NCBI GenBank assembly: GCA_016220035.1
Contig: JACRIO010000164.1
Location: 1-52,402 of the forward strand
DNA length: 52,402 nucleotides
Source of the DNA: Planctomycetota bacterium
Lineage (GTDB): Bacteria; Planctomycetota; UBA1135; GCA-002686595
Direction: 5' to 3'
Positions 7,701 to 17,252 of this stretch are shown piece after piece. Numbering within the stretch: position 1 is the first letter of the stretch; each line of letters opens with the position of its first letter. A model generated the notes under the pieces. That model was not told the origin of the DNA. It searched no databases and was given only the letters and a program-made list of their open reading frames with translations. A program made the translations under genes and the position numbers.

Positions 7701-9948
7701 GCAGGCCGTGCTTCGAGAGGAGCGGCCAGAAGGCCTTCATCCGCGAGTCGCACTCGAAGTCCTCGCTGAAGCAGAGCTCCTTCGTGTAGCAGGCGGTACC
7801 GCACGTCCCACTCCCCGGTGCGATCAGGAGTCCGTCGAGCGCCTGGATGATCTCCGGTGCGAAGGACGGCCCCGCGGCCGGCCGCAGGCGCACTCCGTCG
7901 GGATCGCGCAGCAACACGCCGCCGAGCATGCCGGGGACCTGTCGTTCGATGCCGGCGACCAGGTCGTGGAGGATCTTCTCCAGCGGCTTTTCGTCGAGAA
8001 TCTCGCGCAGGATCTCGCGCTGGGTGTCCTCGATCCACCGGGAGTTGCGGCGCGCGAGAGCCAGGCTCGCGATGCTCGCCGCGCTCTCCATGAACTCGAC
8101 TTCGGTCCGTGTCGCGAGCCGCGGCGAACGGAAGTAGAGCGCGAAGGTGCCGAGGACGTCGCGTTCGGTCGACATCACGGGCTGGGACCAGATCGCTCGG
8201 ATGTCGTGCTGCTCGAGGACGCCCAGGAACGGGGTCATCCGCGGGTCGGCGCGCGTGTCGCCGCAAACGACCCGCTCGCGATGCCACGCCGCGGCGCCGC
8301 ACGCCCCGATGTCGGGCCCGATCGGGATCCCGTCGATGGCTGCATCGTAGGCAGGGTCCAATCCGAACGAGGCGCAGGAGCGCAAGCGAGTGCCGTCGCG
8401 GTCGACGAGCAGGATCGAGCTCCGTGAATCGGGCACCAGTCGGTGGAACGTGTGCAGGAGCTCGTCGAACACTTCGGCCGTCGTTGCGCCCGCGGCGATG
8501 CCTTCGAGCAGGCGCTCCTGGATCGACTGCAGCTCCGCCGTGAAGCGCTGCGCCGTCACGTCCTGGACCAACGACAGGATCGAGGTGAACGCGCCGCTCT
8601 CGTCGCGAAGGAGCGAGTTGTGCCAGGTGCAGCTGAGGGTCCGGCCCTCGCGGGTCCGCGCGAAGCCCTCGAACTCCAGGCGCTCCATGCCCTCGTCCCG
8701 CATGCGGGCGAGCGCGGCGGCGACCTCGCCGGTCGTCGAGAGCAGGGCCCTCGGAACGTCGACAGGCACGTCGACTTGCTCCTCGCTTCTCCAGCCGAAC
8801 ATGCGCTCCGCGCCGCCCGACCACCGGACGACGCGCAGATGCTGGTCCCACTCGATCAGCGCGAGCGGCGAGTTGTCGACGTGCGCTTCGAGGCGCTTCA
8901 GCGCGAGGTGCAATGCGCGCTCGACGCTGCGTTCCCGCGTCGTGTCGAGCGTGACCCCGGTGATCCCCGTGATCCCGCTCTCCGTGCGCACGGGCGCCAA
9001 GATCGAATGGAAGTGACGGGTCGCCGTCCCGCTCTCGCGCGAGTATTGGGTCTCGACGGTCTCGCCGGCCATCGCGCGTCCGACGAGCTCGTTCCAGAAC
9101 TTCGTATTCGCGGGTTCGAAGCCCAGTTCGTCGATGGTTTTTCCGACCATCGCGCCGTTTTCGCGCACGCCGTTCGCGTTCTGCATCTGGATCCGGCCGT
9201 CGAGGTCGTGGACCCACACTTCGAAAGGCAGGCTCTCGATCGTCGCGGCGAGGGCGGCTTCACTCGTCTCGGCCCGGCGTCGCGCGGCGCCTTGGGCGGC
9301 CAGGGCCTGCTTCGAGGCGCGATGCAGAAGGAAGAGTGGAACGGGGATGAAGATCAGGATGATCAGGCCGAGCGCGATCATCCAGGGAAGGATCGCGTCG
9401 TGGATCGTCTCGTCGAGATCGGCCTTCGGCGTGAGCGTGACCAGCACGACGCCGTGTTTGCGGGCAGCGACGGCCACGGCGAGCTGCTCCACGCCGTCGA
9501 CGACCACGAGCCCGCTCCAGGGCGGCCCGCCCTCGATCATCGATGGGATGTTCGGCGCTGCGGCGGACCTCAGGGAACCGAACACCGCGGTCGCGGATGC
9601 GCCGACGAGTTCCGGCTGTCCCGAATGGATCAGGATCCTCCCCTCTCGATCGAGCACCGCCATCTGCGCGCGCCGATAGCGCCGGAAGCGTTCGAAGTTC
9701 TCGCGCAGGGTCGCCAGGGATTGCGTGTCGACGGTGGCACCCGGAAGCGCTTCGATCGCGCCGACGCCGGCGACGGCGCCGTGCACCGCGCGCTCGCGCG
9801 AGGACTCGAAGTACTCGCTGTCGCTGCGCACCAGTGCGAACACCCCCACGATCACCGCGCACAGAAACGCGAGCACGCCGATGGCGAACGCGAAGCGTGC
9901 GGTGCGCGCAGCCGCTTGCGTTCCGTTCTCGTGCGGCGTGCGAGGCAT
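4714..9948 (-). CDS. Membrane-bound hybrid-sensor histidine kinase with 2 PAS and 6 GAF domains
   Basis: A 1744-residue kinase. Transmembrane helices lie at about residues 18-40 and 186-208 and bracket a periplasmic sensor region that includes AQMAVLDREGRILIHSG. PAS domains follow at about 230-350 and 355-480, then six consecutive GAF modules to about residue 1500. The first three GAFs share an IG-x-CG type loop (GACGAAAW, GTCGTACY, SPCGRAVV) and the last three form a second sequence class. The kinase core has the H-box SHDLRAPL (His about 1529), N-box NLLTNAAKF, G1 DEGIGI and G2 GTGIGLAIV. It would autophosphorylate in response to several small-molecule or redox cues and phosphorylate the adjacent regulator. 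The start MPRTPHEN precedes the first membrane helix directly. A 17-base palindrome lies just upstream of the ATG. Confidence 0.9.
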   Translation of the reverse strand: MPRTPHENGTQAAARTARFAFAIGVLAFLCAVIVGVFALVRSDSEYFESSRERAVHGAVAGVGAIEALPGATVDTQSLATLRENFERFRRYRRAQMAVLDREGRILIHSGQPELVGASATAVFGSLRSAAAPNIPSMIEGGPPWSGLVVVDGVEQLAVAVAARKHGVVLVTLTPKADLDETIHDAILPWMIALGLIILIFIPVPLFLLHRASKQALAAQGAARRRAETSEAALAATIESLPFEVWVHDLDGRIQMQNANGVRENGAMVGKTIDELGFEPANTKFWNELVGRAMAGETVETQYSRESGTATRHFHSILAPVRTESGITGITGVTLDTTRERSVERALHLALKRLEAHVDNSPLALIEWDQHLRVVRWSGGAERMFGWRSEEQVDVPVDVPRALLSTTGEVAAALARMRDEGMERLEFEGFARTREGRTLSCTWHNSLLRDESGAFTSILSLVQDVTAQRFTAELQSIQERLLEGIAAGATTAEVFDELLHTFHRLVPDSRSSILLVDRDGTRLRSCASFGLDPAYDAAIDGIPIGPDIGACGAAAWHRERVVCGDTRADPRMTPFLGVLEQHDIRAIWSQPVMSTERDVLGTFALYFRSPRLATRTEVEFMESAASIASLALARRNSRWIEDTQREILREILDEKPLEKILHDLVAGIERQVPGMLGGVLLRDPDGVRLRPAAGPSFAPEIIQALDGLLIAPGSGTCGTACYTKELCFSEDFECDSRMKAFWPLLSKHGLRSGWSQPILSGEGEVLGTFAMYWRQLRRPEARERELLETATSLAALAIERHLARNVTTTHQQVMQLALEERPLGETLSTLIVGMERQMLGTRGAILLGSSDGKSLSIVAAPSLPVEFTSVVRNLPIGYDTSPCGRAVVTKARVIVSDVRGDPLVASVRDLLDSIDVRAVWSNPVLSARGEVLGTASYYWREPHEPGLREASLFDLTASMAGIVIERTRSEEHRKRLTKRLETLHEIGRAILASDTIEGIAGAAVERVRAQLRCARVSVTLLDADAMGGRLIAVDAAKGSKAWIGFETGSESLARRELSKLRSGEIATFEDLAQLQSPSECVRVIMQEGIRASVLAPLALQGQLHGTLNVGLDHVGGLPEEDAKFLREVADMLALAIEQVRLHESEQDLTTRLKTLHLIGRHILEEQSEAGIALTTVERIHEVLGCQRASMLLFDGTTRTFQVLAQVTRGAGKVPVGTQISVERADLGSVEDLLEGKPWIVEDVEGRSPSKPIHALLLQENVRSYTVTPLVLGEQLLGVLIAGRSRAGRLESAELDFLREVANLLAVGLRQARLATQLRARAEEQRRLSERLAILNRIGSSILHSRSSEELLASALAATRASIGCPRASVSLIDEADQSVTLAAVDSDGPTRVPPGQRIALGEFPFDDLDRLRRGHEVVVSDVEAQQAKSHTFPILVREGVRSVAQIPLIAHEQLLGTFNLCFGNTQPPAESAILLGREIAGLLAVGLLQIRLHEKVRRNAEELEQRVLERTLELTEVNEELESYVRTVSHDLRAPLRTIQGLGTAVLEDYGERLDVEGIDYLARVTAAAERMDRMLLDLLAYSRMGKTEIIPQPLTTVDVVREARALVHSVLEASGAELTIETELHRVVGHGPTLVQAISNLLTNAAKFTRKGRSPRIRVWSEPRGECMRLWVADEGIGIDPEHHERIFRAFERLHGHNEYPGTGIGLAIVRRAAERMGGRAGVESRPGEGSRFWIELPSTECTA

Positions 9949-9949
9949 C

Positions 9950-9966
9950 GGCGATAGGCTATCGCC
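9950..9966. promoter_or_regulatory. 17-base palindrome immediately upstream of the histidine kinase start
   Basis: GGCGATAG-G-CTATCGCC, with 8-base perfect arms and one central base, sits 2 to 18 bases upstream of the kinase ATG (9948). It occupies the place where a ribosome-binding site would be, and no purine-rich Shine-Dalgarno is seen there. It could be an operator for a dimeric repressor or affect translation initiation. The function is inferred from position only. Confidence 0.5.
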
Positions 9967-10237
9967 CGGGGTCGCCCTCGCAATCCACCATCGGGCCCCC
10001 TTCGGGCGTAGTGGAAAGTCGTCAGGACCGCAGATTGCGTTCTCGTCCCGACCGGGGGCACCGCGCGGCTGGATGGACGCGGGGGTCGCCGCGGCGGTCG
10101 TGACCGAGGGTCCTACTCGCAAACGAGCGGGTTCCAGGGCTCTCGACGTCGGTCGCACGTGCCGGCGGCTTCACGTCGCGCGCCCGCTGAACTCATCCCT
10201 CGCGTGAAGCCCATCTGTGGGCCGCGGGGGACCCGCG
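9967..10237. other. Intergenic region between the respiratory operon end and the kinase gene
   Basis: No convincing gene is seen here; the open frames lack family features. The region should hold the kinase promoter on the minus strand, but no good -10/-35 pair is recognisable. A short GGGCCCCCTTCGGGC-type hairpin occurs near 10003. Confidence 0.5.
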
Positions 10238-10282
10238 AAAAGCGCGCGCGCCGCTCGGGTCGAAGGCCCCGTGCGGCGCGCG
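10238..10282 (-). terminator. Rho-independent terminator of the respiratory operon
   Basis: On the minus strand, 23 bases after the coxD stop, GCGGCGCGCG-like arms (10273-10282 with 10245-10254, a 10-base perfect stem) enclose an 18-base loop. They are followed within three bases by TTTT (10241-10238). Position and shape fit the terminator of the 12-gene operon. Confidence 0.6.
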
Positions 10283-10304
10283 TCGAGCAGGTCGTGGGTG
10301 GGGC

Positions 10305-10631
10305 TCAGCCCCAGCCGCGGCTCAAGTAGTCCTGCATCGTGAACGCGATCAGGATCGAGAACCAGACCAGGGAGCTGCCCACCATGATCCAGACCAGTTT
10401 CTTCGACCACCTGACGTGCATGAAATAGAGCACGACCAGAGTGGCCTTCGTGATGGCGATCACCAGCGCGACGACCGTGTTGTAGGCGCCGAGGTCCATC
10501 TTCGCCGTGATCACCGTGGCAGCGGTGAGCACGAAGAGCACCGTGATGATCCCGAAGTAGAGGGAGAGCGGCACCACGTGGACGTGGTGGCCTCCGTGGG
10601 CTTGGCCGGAGCCGTGTTCGTGCTGGCTCAT
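10305..10631 (-). CDS. coxD: Cytochrome c oxidase subunit IV (prokaryotic COX4 type)
   Basis: A 108-residue protein with a His-rich N-terminus (EHGSGQAHGGHHVHVVP) and three hydrophobic helices at about 24-44, 52-72 and 80-100, including ITKATLVVLYFMHVRWS, the signature of the bacterial subunit IV family (CtaF/CyoD-like). It is a small non-catalytic membrane subunit of haem-copper oxidases. The start overlaps the coxC stop as ATGA. It is the last gene of the operon and is followed by a hairpin terminator. Confidence 0.88.
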   Translation of the reverse strand: MSQHEHGSGQAHGGHHVHVVPLSLYFGIITVLFVLTAATVITAKMDLGAYNTVVALVIAITKATLVVLYFMHVRWSKKLVWIMVGSSLVWFSILIAFTMQDYLSRGWG

Positions 10632-11381
10632 CCGTGGTGATCTCCGAAGTGGTAGCCGAGCAGGTAGATCATCGGGAAGAGGAAGATCCACACGATGTCG
10701 ACGAAGTGCCAATAGAGGCCGGACATCTCGAGCGCGTCGTGGTGCTCGGGCACGAACTCGCCCTTCTTCGCGCGCAGGAAGATCCAGGCCATCAGGCCTG
10801 CGCCGACGAGCATGTGCGCCGCGTGGACGCCGGTCATCGCGAAGTAGAGGAAGAAGAAGATCCGCGCGTGTGGGATCTCCTCGGGGTGCGCCGTGAAGAA
10901 AGGCGACACGTGCGCCGGATCGGACATGAACGTCGGACCGGGCACGAGGTGGTGCTCGAACTTCTCGGCGTACTCGAAGTACTTGACCACGAGGAAGGTC
11001 AGGCCGAAGGCGATCGTCGCGAGCAGCATGATGAGCTGCGTCGGCTTGCTCCCCGTCGCGCCGCCGCGGACGGCGAGCGCCATCGTGAGCGACGACGCCA
11101 ACAGCACGGCCGTGTTCGTCGCGCCCAAGGGCACGTTGAGCAGGTTGCTCGCGTGCGCGAACGCTTCCGGATAGAGGTTGCGGTAGACGATGTAGGCGAT
11201 GAAGAGCCCGCCGAAAAACATCACCTCCTGGGCGAGGAAGGCCCACATGCCGTAGACGGCCGAGTCCCTCTGTTGCTCCAGGTCGTCGAAGTGATGAGCG
11301 AGGCCCGGGTGATGGCCGTGCCCGTGACCGGGTGCGCCGTGGCCCGCCTGCTGCGGGACGGCGACGGGGGCTGCGTGTGTG

Positions 11382-11392
<11 letters not shown>
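10628..11392 (-). CDS. coxC: Cytochrome c oxidase subunit III
   Basis: A 254-residue integral membrane protein with a His/Gly-rich N-terminus ([14 protein letters not shown]) followed by about five to six helices. Recognisable family stretches are [54 protein letters not shown] and [23 protein letters not shown] near the C-terminus. Subunit III does not carry redox centres but stabilises subunit I and proton uptake. It overlaps the end of coxA by 11 bases and the start of coxD by 4, so it is translated from the same transcript. Confidence 0.94.
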
Positions 11393-13042
<1,650 letters not shown>

Positions 13043-13046
<4 letters not shown>

Positions 13047-13984
13047 TGTTTGACTCCGCCCTGAGCCTTCAGGGACTTGATGTAGGCGACGAGCTGCATG
13101 ATCTCTTCCTCGCCCACTTGGCCTTCGTAGGTGTTCATCACGGGCTGGAAGCCCTTCACCACCTTCGCGAGCGGCTTGAGGACCGACTCGCGTATGTACT
13201 CGTCGTTCATGACGACCTCGCCGCCGCCCTCGAGCTGCACTTTCGTCCCATAGACGCCCGTGAGCTCGGGGCCGCGCTGGCCTTGCCCCGCCATGTGACA
13301 AGTGACGCAGCGCAGGTTCTCGAACAGCTTCTGACCGGCGACCTCGGGCGCTTCGCCCGTGTTGCCCGAGAGCCAGCGCTGGTACTCCTCAGGTTCCAGC
13401 ACATAACACTCGCCGATCATGCCCGAGTGCTTGGTACCGCAGTACTCGGCGCACTGGATGTGGTACTTGCCGGGCTTCGTCGCCTGGAACCACATCTCGG
13501 TGTAGCGGCCCGGCACCGTGTCCTTCTTCAAGCGGAAGGCCGGGACCCAGTAGCTGTGGAGGACGTCCTCCGACGTCATCGTGAACCGGATCGCGCGGCC
13601 GACGGGGATGTGGAGGTCGTTGATCTCCTTCTGTCCGGTCGGGTGCTGCACCTTCCACATCCACTGCTTGCCCGAGACGTAGAAGTCCATCACGTCCTTG
13701 GGCGGCTTCGCGGCGTAGAAGTAGACCTTCGCGCCCCACGCGAAGATGCCGATCGCGAGCACGCCCGGGATGAACGACCAGAGCAGCTCCAGCTTGAGCG
13801 AGCCCTCGATGTTGCCCGGCGCGACGCCGGGCTTCCTGCGATAGCGAATCGACAGGAAGAGCGCGGCGCAGAAAATCCCCACCGTCACGACGGTGCTCAG
13901 GATCACGAGGAACCAGTAGAGCGCGTCGACCTGCGGCGCGAACGTCGAGGCAGACGGGGGTGTCAGGGGGAGTTCTTGAAGCAT
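13043..13984 (-). CDS. coxB: Cytochrome c oxidase subunit II with fused cytochrome c domain (caa3)
   Basis: A 313-residue protein with two N-terminal helices (about 21-45 and 66-90) and a cupredoxin CuA domain. CuA ligands are His143, Cys178, Cys182, His186 and Met189 in [15 protein letters not shown], with the acidic residues of [10 protein letters not shown] following. A C-terminal cytochrome c domain has CVTCH (Cys226, Cys229, His230) and a probable Met ligand in [11 protein letters not shown]. The CuA plus haem c fusion defines a caa3 oxidase that takes electrons from membrane-bound or fused cytochrome c. It lies 7 bases after sco and overlaps coxA, and the catalytic domains face the periplasm. 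Confidence 0.95.
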
Positions 13985-13991
13985 GTTGGGC

Positions 13992-14885
13992 TCAGCCTCC
14001 TGCCTGCAACCGCGCCGTGACGCGCTCGCGCCTCAGGTGGATCACCACGTAGGCGATCAACGCGAGGACCGTGAGCACTGCACAAGCTCGGACCGTGTTG
14101 ACGACGGCGAAGCTGTATTTGCCGCTCAGCGGGTCGTAGTGGTAGCAGATCCAGAGGAACAGCTGGTCGGCGAGCGAGCCGACCTTGCCATTGGACGAAT
14201 CGACGATGGAGAGTCGGAGGTCGCGGGGGAGGAAGTGGATCCCGTACAGGTACTTCGAGGACTTCCCCTCGGGCGTCGCGACGACGACGCCGGCCGCGTG
14301 CGCGTACTGCTGGATCTCCGGGTCGTAGGCGTACCGGAATCCGAGCGAAGCGGTCAGCGCATCGACCGACGGGTTGTGCCACGCGTCGGGATCGGTCGCG
14401 TTCGGGTTCTCGGTGCTCTTCGGCGCGACGTTGCGCGCGGGGTCCGCGGTGAGGAAGTGCCACGCGGCCGCGGCGTCGGGCTTGCCGAGCAGCTCGAGAT
14501 ACGCGGCCTTCTTCTCCCGCGCGAGCTCGGGCTTCTCGAGGGGGTTGATCGAGAACGTCACGATCTCGAAGTCGCGGCCGGGCTCGAGGCTCATCTCCTT
14601 CAACCCGTTCACGAGGCCAGTCAAGACCTGCGTGCAGAGCTGTGGACAGCCGAAGTACACCGGCGTCACGAGCACGGGCTTCCGGCCGAAGTAGTCCCCG
14701 AGCTTCACGGCGCGCCCTTCTTCGTCGAGGAAGGCGAGCGAGAGGTCGAGGTCGGCGCCCAGCTTCTGATCGAACGCCACCGCCTCGCGGATGCGCGCGA
14801 CATGCTCGGGGTCGCCCCCGAACGCGGGCGGCGCGCCGAGGAGCAGCGTCGCGAGGACGCAGGCGCTCTGGATCAGGATCTTCAT
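13992..14885 (-). CDS. sco: SCO1/SenC-type copper chaperone for the oxidase
   Basis: A 297-residue protein with an N-terminal signal sequence ending near AFGGD. The thioredoxin-like domain carries the copper-binding CPQLC (Cys80, Cys84) in VTPVYFGCPQLC and a probable third ligand His196 in QQYAHAAGVVVATPEG. A C-terminal membrane helix (about 262-283) is followed by a basic tail, which differs from many SCO proteins that are anchored N-terminally. SCO proteins load copper into the CuA centre of subunit II. The location directly before coxB, 7 bases away, supports this role. Confidence 0.92.
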   Translation of the reverse strand: MKILIQSACVLATLLLGAPPAFGGDPEHVARIREAVAFDQKLGADLDLSLAFLDEEGRAVKLGDYFGRKPVLVTPVYFGCPQLCTQVLTGLVNGLKEMSLEPGRDFEIVTFSINPLEKPELAREKKAAYLELLGKPDAAAAWHFLTADPARNVAPKSTENPNATDPDAWHNPSVDALTASLGFRYAYDPEIQQYAHAAGVVVATPEGKSSKYLYGIHFLPRDLRLSIVDSSNGKVGSLADQLFLWICYHYDPLSGKYSFAVVNTVRACAVLTVLALIAYVVIHLRRERVTARLQAGG

Positions 14886-14928
14886 GCGGGTGGGCGGTTT
14901 CGTTCGTCCGGAGCGCGGTTCGCGCGGC

Positions 14929-15384
14929 TCACTTCTTCTCGTTGGCGACCGGGAGGCCCTTCTTCGCGGTGAGCTCGATGGCCGTCTCGATCGGGATGTG
15001 GGCGAGCTTCTGCTGCGCGTCGATCCAGCCGTAGCTCGAGAGGTGCTCCTGCTCGCGCGCCTTCAGCGCGCCGACCGTCTGCGCCGTGAAGTACGGGGCC
15101 AGGTCCGACGACCACTCGCTCTTGCCGGCGAGGAAGTTCCCCTTCGCGTCGCGCGCGGTCTCGAGGCGTGGCTCGGGCGGCTGCACGCGCTCCTCGGCGA
15201 GCGGGTGCTCGATGTTGCCTGCGAGCGGCACCGGCTGCTGTTGGAACCAGTTCAGGAGCAGCTTCATCCCGTAGAAGCTGCTGGCGCACACGATCGCGAG
15301 GAAGATGAGGAACTGGACGAGCGGACCGATGTGCGCGTCCGTTCGCTCGTGGTCGTTGCCGAGGGCTTGGGTGGTGGTTTTCAC
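14929..15384 (-). CDS. Small single-pass membrane protein in the ACIII-oxidase operon, function unknown
   Basis: A 151-residue protein starting at GTG (15384). It has a hydrophilic N-terminus, one hydrophobic helix at about residues 22-43 (LVQFLIFLAIVCASSFYGMKLLL), then a soluble region with PxPEPRLETARDAKGNF and SSYGWIDAQQKLAHIPIETAIELTAKKG near the end. No haem or metal motif is present. It lies 15 bases after actF and 43 before sco. The C-terminal motif YGWID...IPIETAI resembles small proteins seen beside ACIII and oxidase genes, but I do not recognise a named family securely. The context suggests an accessory or assembly subunit joining the two complexes. Confidence 0.8.
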   Translation of the reverse strand: MKTTTQALGNDHERTDAHIGPLVQFLIFLAIVCASSFYGMKLLLNWFQQQPVPLAGNIEHPLAEERVQPPEPRLETARDAKGNFLAGKSEWSSDLAPYFTAQTVGALKAREQEHLSSYGWIDAQQKLAHIPIETAIELTAKKGLPVANEKK

Positions 15385-15399
15385 GGTGGGCCTCGTGGA

Positions 15400-16593
15400 T
15401 CAGTGATGGGCCGCTTGGGCCTCGGCGTGGATCATCGCGATCTGGCGATTCGTGATCGGACGCGCCTTGAGCAGCCAAGCGAAGAGCGCGACCCAGAACC
15501 CGCCGATGGCGAACGGCATCGCGAGGTCCATCCAGTGCGGGCCGTGGAAGCCGTCGTGGTGGAACGCGGGTCCGATCTGCCAATAGAGGTCGAAGTGGCG
15601 CGCGACGAGCACGATCACCGCGACGCCGACGAGCAGGTGCGCCTGCTGCTTCAGCTTGCGCTGCATGAGCAGGAGGAAGGGCAGGAACCACCCGAGCGCC
15701 ACGAGCGCGATCGCGACGTTTTGCCAGCCGTGGCCGGTGCGGTGCAGATACCACGGCGTCTCCTCGGCGATGTTGCCCGACCAGATGATCAGGTACTGGG
15801 AGAAGCTCGTGTAGGTCCAGAACATCGAAAACGCGAACATCAGCGTGCCGAGGTCGTGGAAGTGCGCCGAGGAGAAGAGCTTTCCGAACTGCTCGTCTTT
15901 GCGCAGCCAAGCGCAGATCACGACCGCGAAGGCGAGCGTCGAGATGCCCTGCCCCGCGACGAAGATCACGCCGTACATGGTCGAGAACCACTCCGGCTCG
16001 AGCGACATGGCCCAGTCGATCACGGCGAACGTGACCGCGAGCACGTGCAGGATGATCATCGGTCCGGCGAGGAAGCGCACGCCGCTGTCCGCCTTCTCGT
16101 CGCCGGTCGCGTCCTTCTTCTTGCCGCGGCTCGTCAGAAGCCAGGCGCAGAACATCCAGATCGCGAAGTACACGAAGATGCGCGCCGTCCAGCCCTCGGT
16201 GTTGAGCCAGAACGCCTTCTTGTGCATCAGCTCGCTGTCCATCGCGCCGGGTCGCGACCACGGATAGAGCTCCTGCATGTTCATCCAGATCGGGAGGAAC
16301 AAGAGGAGCATCAGCGGCAGCGTGCCCATGCCGGCTTGGAGGATGCGCTCGAGGCGCACGCCCCACCGTCCACCAGTCAGGTAATGCAGGATCCCGAAGG
16401 CGAGGCTGCCCAGGGAGAGACCGAGCCAAAAGAGGTACGCGAAAAGGTAGGACTGCAGGAACTGCGGCTTGTTCGCCTGCACGTCCTGCGCGAGACCCAA
16501 CCCGACGCCGATCGCGCCGAGGAGGCCGACGCCGGCCGCGACCTTCATCAGGCCGTCGAGCCGCGCGCGCGAGGAATCGCTGATCGTGTTCAT
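15400..16593 (-). CDS. actF: Alternative Complex III subunit ActF (membrane quinol-oxidising subunit homolog)
   Basis: A 397-residue polytopic protein with about ten hydrophobic segments. Family-like stretches include FLQSYLFAYLFWLGLSLGSLAFGILHYLTGGRWG, SAHFHDLGTLMFAFSMFWTYTSFSQYLIIW and HWMDLAMPFAIGGFWVALFAWLL. ActF is a partly redundant relative of ActC (NrfD fold) in the quinol:cytochrome c oxidoreductase ACIII. It begins 14 bases after actE at ATG 16593 with the typical short N-terminus. ACIII replaces cytochrome bc1 in several phyla and feeds the neighbouring caa3 oxidase. Confidence 0.9.
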   Translation of the reverse strand: MNTISDSSRARLDGLMKVAAGVGLLGAIGVGLGLAQDVQANKPQFLQSYLFAYLFWLGLSLGSLAFGILHYLTGGRWGVRLERILQAGMGTLPLMLLLFLPIWMNMQELYPWSRPGAMDSELMHKKAFWLNTEGWTARIFVYFAIWMFCAWLLTSRGKKKDATGDEKADSGVRFLAGPMIILHVLAVTFAVIDWAMSLEPEWFSTMYGVIFVAGQGISTLAFAVVICAWLRKDEQFGKLFSSAHFHDLGTLMFAFSMFWTYTSFSQYLIIWSGNIAEETPWYLHRTGHGWQNVAIALVALGWFLPFLLLMQRKLKQQAHLLVGVAVIVLVARHFDLYWQIGPAFHHDGFHGPHWMDLAMPFAIGGFWVALFAWLLKARPITNRQIAMIHAEAQAAHH

Positions 16594-16607
16594 GATGCTC
16601 GTGCGGC

Positions 16608-17252
16608 TCAGCGGCCGTGCTCCGTGGAGTGCGACTGCCCTTCCGTGCGGGGCTTGGGATGATCGAGCTCGTCGCGCTGCTCGGCCGACAGGTCGGCGTA
16701 CTGCGCGTTTTGCGAGAGCTGGAGCGCGCGGAGGTACGCCACGATCGCCCAGCGGTCCTCGACCTGGATCCGATCACGCTGGTCGAACATCGCGCCGAAG
16801 CCGTTCGTGATGACGTCGAAGAAGTAGCCCGGCGGCGCCTTCTGCAGACGATCGATGTGGTACGAGGGCGGGCGCTTCATCCCGCGCTGGACGATCATCC
16901 CGTTGCCGTCGCCGACGCTGCCGTGGCACGGCGTGCACTGGATCTGGAAGCGGTCGTGGCCGCGCGCGAGCATGCGCGCTTGCCAATCGGCGCCGCCGCC
17001 GAAGTGCGCGGCGAGCGCGGCGGGGAACGTCTCCGCGGGCTTGCCGTCGATCTTGCCGGTCCAGAGGTGCTCGTCCTCCATCAATTGTCCGCGCGCGACC
17101 GTGCCCGCGACGAGCGGTCGGGCCGAGCGGTGGTCCTTGAAGAGCACCGAACCCGTGAACGGCTTGTGCTTGGGCTGATCGTGCATGTCCTGGCGGCACG
17201 CGGCGGCGAAAAGCGCTGCCGAGGCCAAGAACACGGCGTGGTGGAGCTTCAA
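16608..17252 (-). CDS. actE: Alternative Complex III subunit ActE, monohaem cytochrome c lipoprotein
   Basis: A 214-residue lipoprotein. The N-terminal hydrophobic segment ends in LFAAAC, so Cys19 is the probable lipidated residue, followed by RQDMHDQPKHKP, which resembles the N-terminal region shared by ActE proteins. The haem site is CTPCH (Cys106, Cys109, His110), with later MIVQRGMKRPPSYHI and GFGAMFDQRDRIQVEDRWAIVAYLRALQ, the cytochrome c fold end. The periplasmic haem would receive electrons from the ActA/ActB part and pass them to the oxidase. It overlaps actD by ATGA. Confidence 0.92.
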   Translation of the reverse strand: MKLHHAVFLASAALFAAACRQDMHDQPKHKPFTGSVLFKDHRSARPLVAGTVARGQLMEDEHLWTGKIDGKPAETFPAALAAHFGGGADWQARMLARGHDRFQIQCTPCHGSVGDGNGMIVQRGMKRPPSYHIDRLQKAPPGYFFDVITNGFGAMFDQRDRIQVEDRWAIVAYLRALQLSQNAQYADLSAEQRDELDHPKPRTEGQSHSTEHGR

